Origin: Streptomyces sp. CHD11
GTDB lineage: Bacteria; Actinomycetota; Actinomycetes; Streptomycetales; Streptomycetaceae
Assembly (NCBI RefSeq): GCF_018638295.1
Contig: NZ_JABTTS010000017.1
Span: 782-64,781, forward strand
Length of the DNA: 64,000 bases
Direction of reading: 5' to 3'
The position numbers and the translations under genes are program-made. The notes below the pieces were generated by a model that was given only the letters and a program-made list of their open reading frames with translations, had not been told where the DNA came from and did not search any database. Below, piece by piece: positions 26,630-34,828 of the stretch. How positions within the stretch are numbered: position 1 is the stretch's first letter; every line of letters starts with the position of its first letter.

Positions 26630-27511
26630 CTAGCGTTTCACGAGGTCGCGCAGGGCGGCGGCGACGTCTCCCGGCGCCTCCTCGGCCATGAAGTGCCCGC
26701 AGTCGACGGTGGTGTGGCGCAGGTCGGCGGCCCAGGCGCCCCACAGGGCGGCCGCCTCGTAGCCGAGGGCGGCGCCCCAGTCCTGCTGGAGCACGGCGAC
26801 GGGCATGCCGAGCCGGTTCCCGGCCGCGCGGTCGGCCCGGTCGTGCTCCACGTCCACCCCGGCGGAGGCGCGGTAGTCGGCGACGATCGACGGGACGGCG
26901 TCGCGGCAGGCCGCGAGGTAGGCCGCCCGGACATCGGCCGGTACGGCACCGGGGTCCTTCGCCCAGACGTCCAGGAAGTGGCCGAAGAACGCGTCGGCAC
27001 TCGCCTCGATCATCCGCTCGGGCAGTCCGGGCGGCTGCGCCATCAGGTAGAGGTGGAAGCCGACGGCGGCCGAGGTGCCGTGCAGGGCCTCCCACATGTC
27101 GAGGGTGGGCAGCACGTCGAGGCAGGCCAGATGGGACACCGCGGCCGGGTGGTCGAGCCCGGCCCGGAAGGCCACGAGCGCGCCCCGGTCGTGGCCGGCG
27201 AGGGCGAACCGTTCGTGTCCGAGCCTGCGGGCCAGCGTGACGACGTCCCGCGCCATGGTGCGCTTGGAGTAGGTGTCCGGTCCGGCCTCGTCGGGCTTGT
27301 CGCTGGCGCCGTAGCCGCGCAGGTCGGGACAGATGACGGTGTGGTCGGCAGCGAGGTCGGCGGCGACGTGCCGCCACATCAGGTGGGTCTGCGGGAAGCC
27401 GTGCAGCAGGACGACCGGGGAGCCGGTGCCGCCGACCGCGGCGTGGAGTTCGACGCCCTCGTCCACGGAGACGCGTCGGTGGGTGAAACCGGGGATGGTG
27501 GGATGGGGCAT
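26630..27511 (-). CDS. Alpha/beta hydrolase, haloacetate dehalogenase-like
   Basis: A 293-residue cytoplasmic alpha/beta hydrolase resembling haloacetate dehalogenases and epoxide hydrolases. It has the oxyanion HGFPQTHLMWRH, PDLRGYGASDKP, Asp nucleophile elbow ALAGHDRGALVAF, LACLDVLPTLDMW and the late His in VDCGHFMAEEAP. In fluoroacetate dehalogenases the GHDRGxR motif has a second halide-site Arg; here that position is Leu. Defluorination is therefore doubtful and the true substrate is open. ATG 27511 begins MPHPTIPGF. It is divergent from the BTAD regulator gene, 131 bp away, which may control it. Confidence 0.82.
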   Translation of the reverse strand: MPHPTIPGFTHRRVSVDEGVELHAAVGGTGSPVVLLHGFPQTHLMWRHVAADLAADHTVICPDLRGYGASDKPDEAGPDTYSKRTMARDVVTLARRLGHERFALAGHDRGALVAFRAGLDHPAAVSHLACLDVLPTLDMWEALHGTSAAVGFHLYLMAQPPGLPERMIEASADAFFGHFLDVWAKDPGAVPADVRAAYLAACRDAVPSIVADYRASAGVDVEHDRADRAAGNRLGMPVAVLQQDWGAALGYEAAALWGAWAADLRHTTVDCGHFMAEEAPGDVAAALRDLVKR

Positions 27512-27642
27512 GGCTGATCTCTTCTGCTCGGGGCTGCCCCGGCCGGTGCCCGGGGCGGTGTCCCCACCCTCCGGGAAGCGGATCAGCAACGGATGAACGG
27601 CGATGCCGGGCCGGGCCCGGACAGGAGGGACGGGACGCGGTC

Positions 27643-29649
27643 GTGCGGGTGACGTTCGGGGTGCTGGGCGCGGTGACGGCGTGGGACGAGGCCGGCCGGG
27701 AACTGCCGCTGCGCGGGCCGAGGCACCGGGCGGTCCTGGCCCGGCTGGTGGTCGCCCACCGCCGGGTGGTTCCGGTGGCCCGGCTGGTGGAGGACCTGTG
27801 GGACGAGCCGCCCCAGCGTGCCGTGGGCGCCCTGCGGACGTTCGTCGGCGGTCTGCGCAAGGCGCTGGAGCCGGACCGGCCGCCGAGGACCCCGTCCCGC
27901 CTGCTGGTCACGGAGGGCCCGGGGTACGCGCTGCGCGCCACCCCGGAGGAGGTCGACGCCTGGCGGTTCGAGCAGGAGGCGGGCGTGCCGGGCGACGCGG
28001 ACCCCGCCCGGGTGCTGTCCGTGCTCTCGGCGGCGCTGGAGCTGTGGCGGGGACCGGCCTTCGCGGACTTCGGCGACGAGCGCTGGCTGCGGGCGGAGCG
28101 GGCCCGGCTGACCGAGCTGCGGCTGCACGCGGTGGAGCGGCGGGCCGAGGCCCGCATCGCGCTGGGCACGCCGGCCGAGGCGGTGCCGGACCTGGACGCC
28201 CACGTCACCGAGCACCCCTGGCGGGAGCAGGCCTGGCGGCTGCTCGCGCTCGCGCTGTACCGGTCGGGGCGGCAGGCCGATGCGCTGGCGGTGCTGCGGC
28301 GGGCCCGCGCCCTGCTCGCCGAGCAGCTGGGCGTGGACCCGGGCCCGCGGCTGCGCCGCCTGGAGGAGGACCTGCTGCGGCAGGCCGACCACCTCGACCC
28401 GGGCGCGGGCCGGCCGGCCGGGGACGCGGAGGCCGACCGGGTGTGGGCCGGGGCGGCCGCCGCCTACGAGAGTGCGGTGGCCTCGCGGGCGCGGACGCGG
28501 CTGGAGTCGGCGGCGGGCCTGATGCGCGACCTGGCCGTCACGGGCGGTGGGGGCCTGGAGGCGGCACGCCGGCACCGGGCCGCGGCCGTCGCCGCCGCCG
28601 AGCGGTCCGGCGACCCCGAGCTGACGGCCCGGGTGATCGGTGTGTACGACGTCCCAGCGGTCTGGACCCGCTCCGACGACCCGGACGAGGCGCGGCGGCT
28701 GGTGGACGCCGCGGAACGCACCCTGCGTCTGCTGCCCGCCGAGGGCCACGACGCGGCACGGTGCCGGCTGCTGGCGACGGTCGCCGTCGAGTCCCGGGGC
28801 ACCCTGCCGACGGGCGCGGACGCCGCCCCCGGGGAGTCGGCACGGCCGCTCCGGGCGGCGCGGCAGGCGGAAGAGATCGCGCGCCGGCTCGACGACGCCT
28901 CGCTGCTGGCGTTCGCCCTGAACGGCACGTTCATGCAGACGTTCCAGAGGGCGGGCCTGTCCGCCCGGCGGGACGCCATCGGCGCGGAACTCGTCGCGCT
29001 GTCGGCCCGCAACGGCCTGCCCCGGTACGAGATTCTGGGGCACCTCGTCCGGATCCAGTCCCGCTGCGCCGTGGCCGACCTGGCGGGCGCCGACCGGCAC
29101 GCGGCGGCGGCCGACGCCCTGGCCGCTCGCGAGGAGGTACCGCTGGTGCGGGTGTTCACCACCTGGTACCGGGCCCTGCGCACCGCGACGACGGCGCCGC
29201 CGGACACCGCCCTCGCGGCCTACGAGGAGGCCGGCGCCCTGCTCGACGGCTCCGGCATGCCCGGGCTGAGCACCGGGCTGCTGCCCCTGGCCCGGCTGAG
29301 CGTCGCCGTCCGTCACGGCCGCCCGCTGCCGGACACCCCGGGCACGGACTGGGGGCCGTACGCGCTTTGGGTGCGGCCCCTGCTCCTGGCGTCCGGGGGC
29401 CGCTCGGAGGAGGCCCGGGCGGCCCTGCGCATGCTTCCCTCACCACCCCGCGACCTGCTGTACGAGGCGCTGTGGTGCCTGGTGGCCCGCGCCGCCGTGC
29501 TGGCAGGCGACGGGCCCACGCTGCTCCGGGCACACGCCCGGCTGCTGCCGGCGGCGGGTGAACAGGCGGCCGGCAGCGGCCTGGTCACGCTCGGCCCGGT
29601 CGGGGAACACCTGGACGCCCTGGAGCGGGCGCGGCCGGTGGCGTGGTGA
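27643..29649 (+). CDS. AfsR/SARP-type BTAD-domain transcriptional regulator
   Basis: A 668-residue regulator. Residues 1-95 form an OmpR-like winged helix (VTFGVLGAVTAWDEAGRELP, GALRTFVGGLRKALEP). Residues ~100-245 form the bacterial transcriptional activation domain (HAVERRAEARIALG, PWREQAWRLLALALYRSGRQ, LGVDPGPRLRRLEEDLL). The remaining ~420 residues are Ala/Arg-rich and helical, like a TPR-type sensor; no NB-ARC P-loop is visible, unlike AfsR. The start is GTG 27643. It probably controls the adjacent hydrolase gene; no secondary-metabolite cluster is seen here. Confidence 0.85.
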   Translation: MRVTFGVLGAVTAWDEAGRELPLRGPRHRAVLARLVVAHRRVVPVARLVEDLWDEPPQRAVGALRTFVGGLRKALEPDRPPRTPSRLLVTEGPGYALRATPEEVDAWRFEQEAGVPGDADPARVLSVLSAALELWRGPAFADFGDERWLRAERARLTELRLHAVERRAEARIALGTPAEAVPDLDAHVTEHPWREQAWRLLALALYRSGRQADALAVLRRARALLAEQLGVDPGPRLRRLEEDLLRQADHLDPGAGRPAGDAEADRVWAGAAAAYESAVASRARTRLESAAGLMRDLAVTGGGGLEAARRHRAAAVAAAERSGDPELTARVIGVYDVPAVWTRSDDPDEARRLVDAAERTLRLLPAEGHDAARCRLLATVAVESRGTLPTGADAAPGESARPLRAARQAEEIARRLDDASLLAFALNGTFMQTFQRAGLSARRDAIGAELVALSARNGLPRYEILGHLVRIQSRCAVADLAGADRHAAAADALAAREEVPLVRVFTTWYRALRTATTAPPDTALAAYEEAGALLDGSGMPGLSTGLLPLARLSVAVRHGRPLPDTPGTDWGPYALWVRPLLLASGGRSEEARAALRMLPSPPRDLLYEALWCLVARAAVLAGDGPTLLRAHARLLPAAGEQAAGSGLVTLGPVGEHLDALERARPVAW

Positions 29650-30136
29650 GCGCCTCCAGGCGCTTGATCCTCCGCCGCACGACGTACAGCGGGACGACGC
29701 CGAACACTCCGAACGCCATGTCGAGGACGCTCCACCAGAGGGGGATGCCCCGGACGGGGCCGCAGATCAGGGCGAGCGGGATGATGCCGGCGCAGGCGAT
29801 CATGCCGAACTCGATCACCCAGATGTTGCGGACCGGGTCGCGGTAGGGGCCGTAGAAGGCGACGGCGATGACGAGGTGGGCGAAGGCGAGCCAGTCGGTG
29901 CCGTAGAGGAGGAACGGGTACTCCGCGTCGGCGGTGTCGAGCCCGTCCCGGACCCGTTCGATCCACTCCATGAGGCCGGGAAGGTGCTCAGGGGCTCCGA
30001 GGGAGCGCAGCGCCTCCTCGGTCCAGCGCAGTTCGTGCACCAGGGGGAAGGCCGTGGCGCCGCTGAGCACCAGGCAGACGACGAAGAACACCAGCCAGAC
30101 GCGAATGCCCTTGAGCAGGGCGGCTCTGTCGCTCAT
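29585..30136 (-). CDS. Hypothetical four-span membrane protein
   Basis: A 183-residue protein of unknown function. Hydrophobic segments are VWLVFFVVCLVLSGATAF, WLAFAHLVIAVAFY, VIEFGMIACAGIIPLALIC and VLDMAFGVFGVVPLYVV. A basic RRRIKR patch and a Pro-rich tail follow. Its last 65 bases overlap the 3' end of the convergent BTAD gene. Nothing in it indicates an enzyme. Confidence 0.78.
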   Translation of the reverse strand: MSDRAALLKGIRVWLVFFVVCLVLSGATAFPLVHELRWTEEALRSLGAPEHLPGLMEWIERVRDGLDTADAEYPFLLYGTDWLAFAHLVIAVAFYGPYRDPVRNIWVIEFGMIACAGIIPLALICGPVRGIPLWWSVLDMAFGVFGVVPLYVVRRRIKRLEALTTPPAAPAPGRPGVPRPGRA

Positions 30137-30193
30137 GGAGGCAGCGTACGCCGGAGTTGAACATGTTCAAAAAGGCGTCCCGGTCACGGAAAA

Positions 30194-30240
30194 GTTCCCC
30201 GCACCCCAGGAAGGGGCGCGGGGAACTGCGCGACCGGCCA
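30194..30240. repeat. Dispersed hairpin repeat (GTTCCCCGC...GCGGGGAAC)
   Basis: GTTCCCCGC (30194-30202) pairs with GCGGGGAAC (30218-30226), with an inner CCCC/GGGG extension, followed by TGCGCGACCGGCCA. It is a repeat commonly seen downstream of Streptomyces genes. A half copy is at 23692. Here it can act as terminator for the upstream membrane-protein region or as a spacer before the convergent gene ends. Confidence 0.75.
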
Positions 30241-30313
30241 CGGACGGCCCGCGGCCTCACGACCGCCGAAGCCCCGACGGCGCCACGGCAGCGACGGCCC
30301 ACCCGGCGGAGCG

Positions 30314-31753
30314 CTACGCGTCCAGCGACGTCATCACGTGCTTGACCCGGGTGTAGTCCTCGAAGCCGTACGCCGACAGGTCCTTGCCGTAGCCGGACTT
30401 CTTGAAGCCGCCGTGCGGCATCTCCGCGACCAGCGGGATGTGGGTGTTGATCCAGACGCAGCCGAAGTCGAGCCGCCGGGACATCCGCATCGCGCGGGAG
30501 TGGTCCCTGGTCCACACCGAGGAGGCCAGCGCGTACTCGACGCCGTTGGCGTACTCGACGGCCTGGTCCTCGTCGGTGAAGCGCTGGACGGTGATGACCG
30601 GGCCGAAGACCTCCTTCTGGACGATCTCGTCGTCCTGGTTCAGGCCGGAGACGACGGTCGGCGCGTAGAAGAAGCCCGTGTCGCCGACGCGCTTGCCCCC
30701 GGCCTCCACGCGCGCGTGCGCGGGCAGCCGCTCGATGAATCCCTCGACCTGCCGGAGCTGGTTGGCATTGTTGAGCGGGCCGTACAGGACGTCCTCGTCG
30801 TCCGGCATACCGGTCCTGGTGTCCGCGGCGGCCTTGGCGAGCGCCGAGACGAACTCGTCGTGGATGGCCTCGTGGACCAGCACACGGGTGGCGGCCGTGC
30901 AGTCCTGGCCGGCGTTGAAGAAGCCCGCCTCCGAGATGCCCGCGACGGCGCCCGCGATGTCGGTGTCCTCGAAGACGACGACCGGGGCCTTGCCGCCCAG
31001 CTCCAGGTGGACCCGCTTGAGGTCCTTGGACGCGGACTCGGCGACCGACATGCCGGCGCGCACCGAACCGGTGATGGAGGCCATCGCCGGGGTGGGGTGC
31101 TCGACCATCAGACGGCCGGTGTCCCGGTCACCGCAGACGACGTTGAAGACACCCTTGGGAAGGAGGGAACCGAGGATGTCGGCGAGCAGGACCGTGGAGG
31201 CCGGGGTGGTGTCCGACGGCTTCAGGACGACCGTGTTGCCCGCGGCGATGGCCGGGGCGAACTTCCACACGGCCATCATCATCGGGTAGTTCCAGGGGGC
31301 GACCTGCGCGCAGACGCCGACCGGCTCCCGGCGCACGAAGGAGGTCAGGCCCTCCATGTACTCGCCGGCGCCCTTGCCCTCGAGCATCCGCGCCGCACCC
31401 GCGAAGAAGCGGATCTGGTCCACCATCGGCGGGATCTCCTCGGTGCGGGTGAGCCCGGTGGGCTTGCCCGTGTTCTCCACCTCGGCCGCGATCAGTTCCT
31501 CGGCGCGCTCCTCGAAGGCGTCCGCGACCTTCAGCAAAGCCCTCTGGCGCTCGGCCGGGGTGGTGTCGCGCCAGCCGGGGAACGCCTCGGCGGCGGCCGC
31601 CATCGCGGCGTCCACATCCGCCTGCCCGGACAGCGGAGCGGTCGCGTACGCCTCGCCCGTCGCGGGGTTGACCACCTCGGTGGTCCGTCCGTCGGCGGCG
31701 TCCCGGAACTCCCCGCCGATGTAGTTGCGCAGACGACGCAGCTCGGTGCTCAC
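30314..31753 (-). CDS. Gamma-aminobutyraldehyde dehydrogenase-like aldehyde dehydrogenase
   Basis: A 479-residue ALDH. Motifs are VAPWNYPMMMAVWKFAPAIA, ITGSVRAGMSVAESA, LELGGKAPVVVFEDTD, the nucleophile loop NAGQDCTAATRVLV and EVFGPVITVQRF. It is close to PatD/PuuC enzymes that oxidise 4-aminobutyraldehyde. GTG 31753 is preceded by GGAGGGCCTGCA; an in-frame upstream extension lacks a ribosome binding site. It is divergent from an Lrp regulator plus an aminotransferase, so the three genes probably form a second polyamine unit: transaminate the diamine, then oxidise the aldehyde. Confidence 0.88.
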   Translation of the reverse strand: MSTELRRLRNYIGGEFRDAADGRTTEVVNPATGEAYATAPLSGQADVDAAMAAAAEAFPGWRDTTPAERQRALLKVADAFEERAEELIAAEVENTGKPTGLTRTEEIPPMVDQIRFFAGAARMLEGKGAGEYMEGLTSFVRREPVGVCAQVAPWNYPMMMAVWKFAPAIAAGNTVVLKPSDTTPASTVLLADILGSLLPKGVFNVVCGDRDTGRLMVEHPTPAMASITGSVRAGMSVAESASKDLKRVHLELGGKAPVVVFEDTDIAGAVAGISEAGFFNAGQDCTAATRVLVHEAIHDEFVSALAKAAADTRTGMPDDEDVLYGPLNNANQLRQVEGFIERLPAHARVEAGGKRVGDTGFFYAPTVVSGLNQDDEIVQKEVFGPVITVQRFTDEDQAVEYANGVEYALASSVWTRDHSRAMRMSRRLDFGCVWINTHIPLVAEMPHGGFKKSGYGKDLSAYGFEDYTRVKHVMTSLDA

Positions 31754-31908
31754 TGCAGGCCCTCCTGGTCTCTTGTGGGTGTGTCCGAGGTATTGGGGGT
31801 GAGATGTCTGGGTGTCCATCCTCTGAGACACCCACCCTAGACCGACGGCTGCCGATATCAATACCCCCAGCCGCCCCGCTCCTGCGAAATCCGCAGGACG
31901 GAGCACCT

Positions 31909-31960
31909 CAGACAACGAATTTCATCGATCGAGCCTTGCAATACTGTCGATACGTCGTGC
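31909..31960. promoter_or_regulatory. AT-rich divergent promoter/operator candidate for the Lrp-aminotransferase and ALDH genes
   Basis: The 218-bp gap between GTG 31753 (leftward) and GTG 31972 (rightward) has an AT-enriched core at 31913-31955 with CAACGAATTTC, ATCGATCGA and TTGCAATACTG. CAACGAAT resembles the CAACGGAAT arm upstream of the pot operon. Lrp proteins usually bind such regions next to their own gene. The exact site is not resolved. Confidence 0.35.
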
Positions 31961-31971
31961 ACAGTGGCCCC

Positions 31972-32475
31972 GTGGCCAGTCGAAGCGCAGACCCGAAGGA
32001 CTCCCGCGAGTCCAAGAACGGCGGCGGTCCCCACCTGGACTCCGTCTCCCTCGCCATCATCGAGCAGCTCCAGCAGGACGGCCGCCGGCCGTACGCCGCC
32101 ATCGGCAAGGCCGTGGGCCTGTCGGAGGCGGCCGTGCGCCAGCGTGTCCAGAAGCTGCTCGACCAGGGCGTGATGCAGATCGTCGCCGTCACGGACCCGC
32201 TGACCGTGGGCTTCCGCCGGCAGGCGATGGTCGGGGTCAACGTCGAGGGCGACGTGGAGTCCGTGGCCGACGCGCTGACCGCCATGGACGAGTGCGAGTA
32301 CGTGGTGATGACCGCGGGCTCGTTCGACCTCATGGTCGAGATCGTCTGCGAGGACGACGACCACCTGCTGGAGGTCATCAACCGACGCATCCGGGCCGTC
32401 CCCGGAGTGCGCTCCACCGAGAGTTTCGTCTACCTCAGGCTCAAGAAGCAGACCTACATGTGGGGAACCCGATAA
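31972..32475 (+). CDS. Lrp/AsnC-family transcriptional regulator
   Basis: A 167-residue regulator. The N-terminal helix-turn-helix is LAIIEQLQQDGRRPYAAIGK then AVGLSEAAVRQRVQKLL. The C-terminal RAM/ligand domain runs from RQAMVGVNVEGDVESV to TESFVYLRLKK. It overlaps nothing, and the aminotransferase starts 2 bp after its TAA, so the two are coupled. From memory, the S. coelicolor regulator at this position (SCO5656, EpuRI) has been linked to polyamine-gene control; I could not verify orthology. The start is taken as GTG 31972. Confidence 0.88.
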   Translation: MASRSADPKDSRESKNGGGPHLDSVSLAIIEQLQQDGRRPYAAIGKAVGLSEAAVRQRVQKLLDQGVMQIVAVTDPLTVGFRRQAMVGVNVEGDVESVADALTAMDECEYVVMTAGSFDLMVEIVCEDDDHLLEVINRRIRAVPGVRSTESFVYLRLKKQTYMWGTR

Positions 32476-32477
32476 TC

Positions 32478-33851
32478 GTGAGCACCGACCACACCGAGGA
32501 CCTCGGCACGTCCGCGTACGACCACCTGTGGATGCACTTCACCCGCATGTCCTCGTACGAGAGCGCCCCCGTCCCCACCATCGTCCGGGGTGAGGGCACC
32601 TACATCTACGACGACAAGGGCAAGCGCTACCTCGACGGCCTCGCGGGCCTCTTCGTGGTGCAGGCGGGTCACGGCCGCCAGGAACTCGCGGAGACGGCCG
32701 CCAAGCAGGCGCGGGAGCTGGCCTTCTTCCCCATCTGGTCCTACGCCCACCCCAAGGCGGTGGAGCTCGCGGAGCGGCTCGCCCACGAGGCGCCGGGCGA
32801 TCTCAACAAGGTCTTCTTCACCACCGGCGGCGGCGAGGCGGTGGAGACCGCCTGGAAGCTCGCCAAGCAGTACTTCAAGCTGACCGGCAAGCCGACCAAG
32901 TACAAGGTCATATCCCGCGCGGTGGCGTACCACGGCACCCCGCAGGGCGCCCTGTCCATCACCGGCCTGCCGGCCCTGAAGGCCCCGTTCGAGCCCCTCG
33001 TCCCGGGTGCGTACAAGGTGCCGAACACCAACATCTACCGGGCGCCGATCCACGGCGACGATCCGGAGGCGTACGGCCGCTGGGCCGCCGACCAGATCGA
33101 GCAGCAGATCCTCTTCGAGGGCCCGGACACGGTCGCGGCGGTCTTCCTGGAGCCGGTGCAGAACGCCGGCGGCTGCTTCCCGCCCCCGCCCGGCTACTTC
33201 CAGCGGGTGCGCGAGATCTGCGACCAGTACGACGTGCTGCTCGTCTCCGACGAGGTCATCTGCGCCTTCGGCCGCCTCGGCACGACGTTCGCCTGCGACA
33301 AGTTCGGCTACGTGCCGGACATGATCACCTGCGCCAAGGGCATGACCTCGGGCTACTCCCCGATCGGCGCGTGCGTCATCTCCGACCGTCTGGCCGAGCC
33401 GTTCTACAAGGGCGACAACACCTTCCTGCACGGCTACACGTTCGGCGGCCACCCGGTCTCCGCCGCGGTCGGTCTCGCCAACCTCGACCTGTTCGAGCGC
33501 GAGGGCCTCAACCAGCATGTGCTGGACAACGAGGGCGCCTTCCGATCGACCCTGGAGAAGCTGCACGACCTGCCCATCGTCGGCGACGTGCGCGGCAACG
33601 GCTTCTTCTACGGCATCGAGCTGGTCAAGGACAAGAACACCAAGGAGTCCTTCGACGCCGACGAGACCGAGCGCGTCCTGTACGGCTTCCTGTCGAAGAA
33701 GCTCTTCGAGAACGGCCTGTACTGCCGGGCCGACGACCGCGGCGACCCGGTCGTCCAGCTCGCCCCGCCGCTCATCTCCGACCAGGGGACCTTCGACGAG
33801 ATCGAGCAGATCCTGCGCACGACCCTGACGGAGGCCTGGACCAAGCTCTGA
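32478..33851 (+). CDS. Class III aminotransferase, polyamine (SpuC/YgjG-type) candidate
   Basis: A 457-residue PLP enzyme. Motifs are YLDGLAGLFVVQAGHG, FFTTGGGEAVETAWKLAKQY, YHGTPQGALSITG, FLEPVQNAGG, LLVSDEVICAFGRLG and the Schiff-base Lys in MITCAKGMTSGYSPIG. It resembles aminotransferases for putrescine, cadaverine or omega-amino acids (pyruvate-dependent) more than GabT. Translationally linked to the Lrp regulator, with a divergent aldehyde dehydrogenase, it fits diamine to aminoaldehyde conversion. GTG 32478. A strong terminator follows at 33901-33947. Confidence 0.87.
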   Translation: MSTDHTEDLGTSAYDHLWMHFTRMSSYESAPVPTIVRGEGTYIYDDKGKRYLDGLAGLFVVQAGHGRQELAETAAKQARELAFFPIWSYAHPKAVELAERLAHEAPGDLNKVFFTTGGGEAVETAWKLAKQYFKLTGKPTKYKVISRAVAYHGTPQGALSITGLPALKAPFEPLVPGAYKVPNTNIYRAPIHGDDPEAYGRWAADQIEQQILFEGPDTVAAVFLEPVQNAGGCFPPPPGYFQRVREICDQYDVLLVSDEVICAFGRLGTTFACDKFGYVPDMITCAKGMTSGYSPIGACVISDRLAEPFYKGDNTFLHGYTFGGHPVSAAVGLANLDLFEREGLNQHVLDNEGAFRSTLEKLHDLPIVGDVRGNGFFYGIELVKDKNTKESFDADETERVLYGFLSKKLFENGLYCRADDRGDPVVQLAPPLISDQGTFDEIEQILRTTLTEAWTKL

Positions 33852-33900
33852 GCCGCTTGCTCCGTCCGAGGTTCCGATCTTCCTTCTGGATGATCAACAC

Positions 33901-33947
33901 CGGCCCCGGTGCCGCCCGTTCGAGTGAGAAACGGCGGCCCGGGGCCG
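33901..33947 (+). terminator. Terminator of the Lrp-aminotransferase operon
   Basis: CGGCCCCGG / CCGGGGCCG outer stem (9 bp) with an inner GCCGCCCGTT / AACGGCGGC stem, 50 bp after the aminotransferase stop. Confidence 0.75.
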
Positions 33948-34078
33948 CGTGCTGTCCGGCCCGCCGCCGTGGCCTGCCTAGCGTGCCCAGTGACCGATCG
34001 GCCGCGCCTTCGTTCCCCCGGACGGGGGACTTACCCGAATCGCGCACGGCATTTCCGATCCGAACCGAGGTGTACGCC

Positions 34079-34828
34079 ATGGTGGCCCCACCGGACAACG
34101 ATGTGCTCTGGGCGCGCGCCCTGCACTTCCGGCACGACGACGGCTCGCTCGGGCTGAGCGGGGTCTCGCTCGGTGTCCGGGAGGGCGAGATCGTCGCCGT
34201 CGGCGGCCCGCGCGGCAGCGGCAAGACGACCCTGCTGCGCTGTCTGTCAGGCCTGCTGCCCCCGAAGAGCGGTGAGGTCTGGTTCAACAGCGTTCCCGTG
34301 CACACCATGAGCCCCACGGCCCGCGAGCGGCTGCGCCGGGACCGTTTCGGCTGGATCGACCCGGCCCCGCTCCTCGTCCCCGAGCTGAACGTCTGGGAGA
34401 ACGCCGCCCTGCCGCTGATGCTGCGCGGCACCGGCAGGCGCCTGGCCAGGACGGCCGCCCTCGAGTGGCTGGAGCGCCTGGACATCGGCGACAAGGCCCG
34501 CAAGCACTCCGTGGAGCTGACGCACGCGGAGCGGCAGCGGGTGTGCATCGCCCGCGCCCTCGCCCCGGCGCCCTCGGTTCTCTTCGCCGACGAGCCGACC
34601 GCCCCGCTGCACCGGGTCGACCGCGCGCATGTGCTGCGTACGCTCACCACCGCCGCCCGCTCGCACGGCATCACCGTGGTCCTCGCGACGCACGACGCGC
34701 AGACGGCCGGCCTCGCCGACCGCACCGTGTCGCTGCTCGACGGGCGGTGCGTGCACACCGTCCACCTGCCGCCGGTCTCCCGGACGGCCGAGACGGAGGG
34801 CCGGGCAGCGTGCTCGCTCTCCGTCTGA
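34079..34828 (+). CDS. ABC exporter ATPase with a non-canonical signature motif
   Basis: A 249-residue LolD/MacB-type ATPase. Walker A is AVGGPRGSGKTTLLRC, the Q-loop region is GWIDPAPLLVPELNVWENAA, Walker B is VLFADEPTA and the H-loop is LATHDAQTAG. The signature position reads ELTHAERQRVCIARAL instead of LSGGQ, so ATP sandwiching may be altered. It starts at ATG 34079 and overlaps the permease GTG by 19 bp. Such pairs often export peptides or lipids or act in stress response; nothing here fixes a substrate. Confidence 0.82.
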   Translation: MVAPPDNDVLWARALHFRHDDGSLGLSGVSLGVREGEIVAVGGPRGSGKTTLLRCLSGLLPPKSGEVWFNSVPVHTMSPTARERLRRDRFGWIDPAPLLVPELNVWENAALPLMLRGTGRRLARTAALEWLERLDIGDKARKHSVELTHAERQRVCIARALAPAPSVLFADEPTAPLHRVDRAHVLRTLTTAARSHGITVVLATHDAQTAGLADRTVSLLDGRCVHTVHLPPVSRTAETEGRAACSLSV

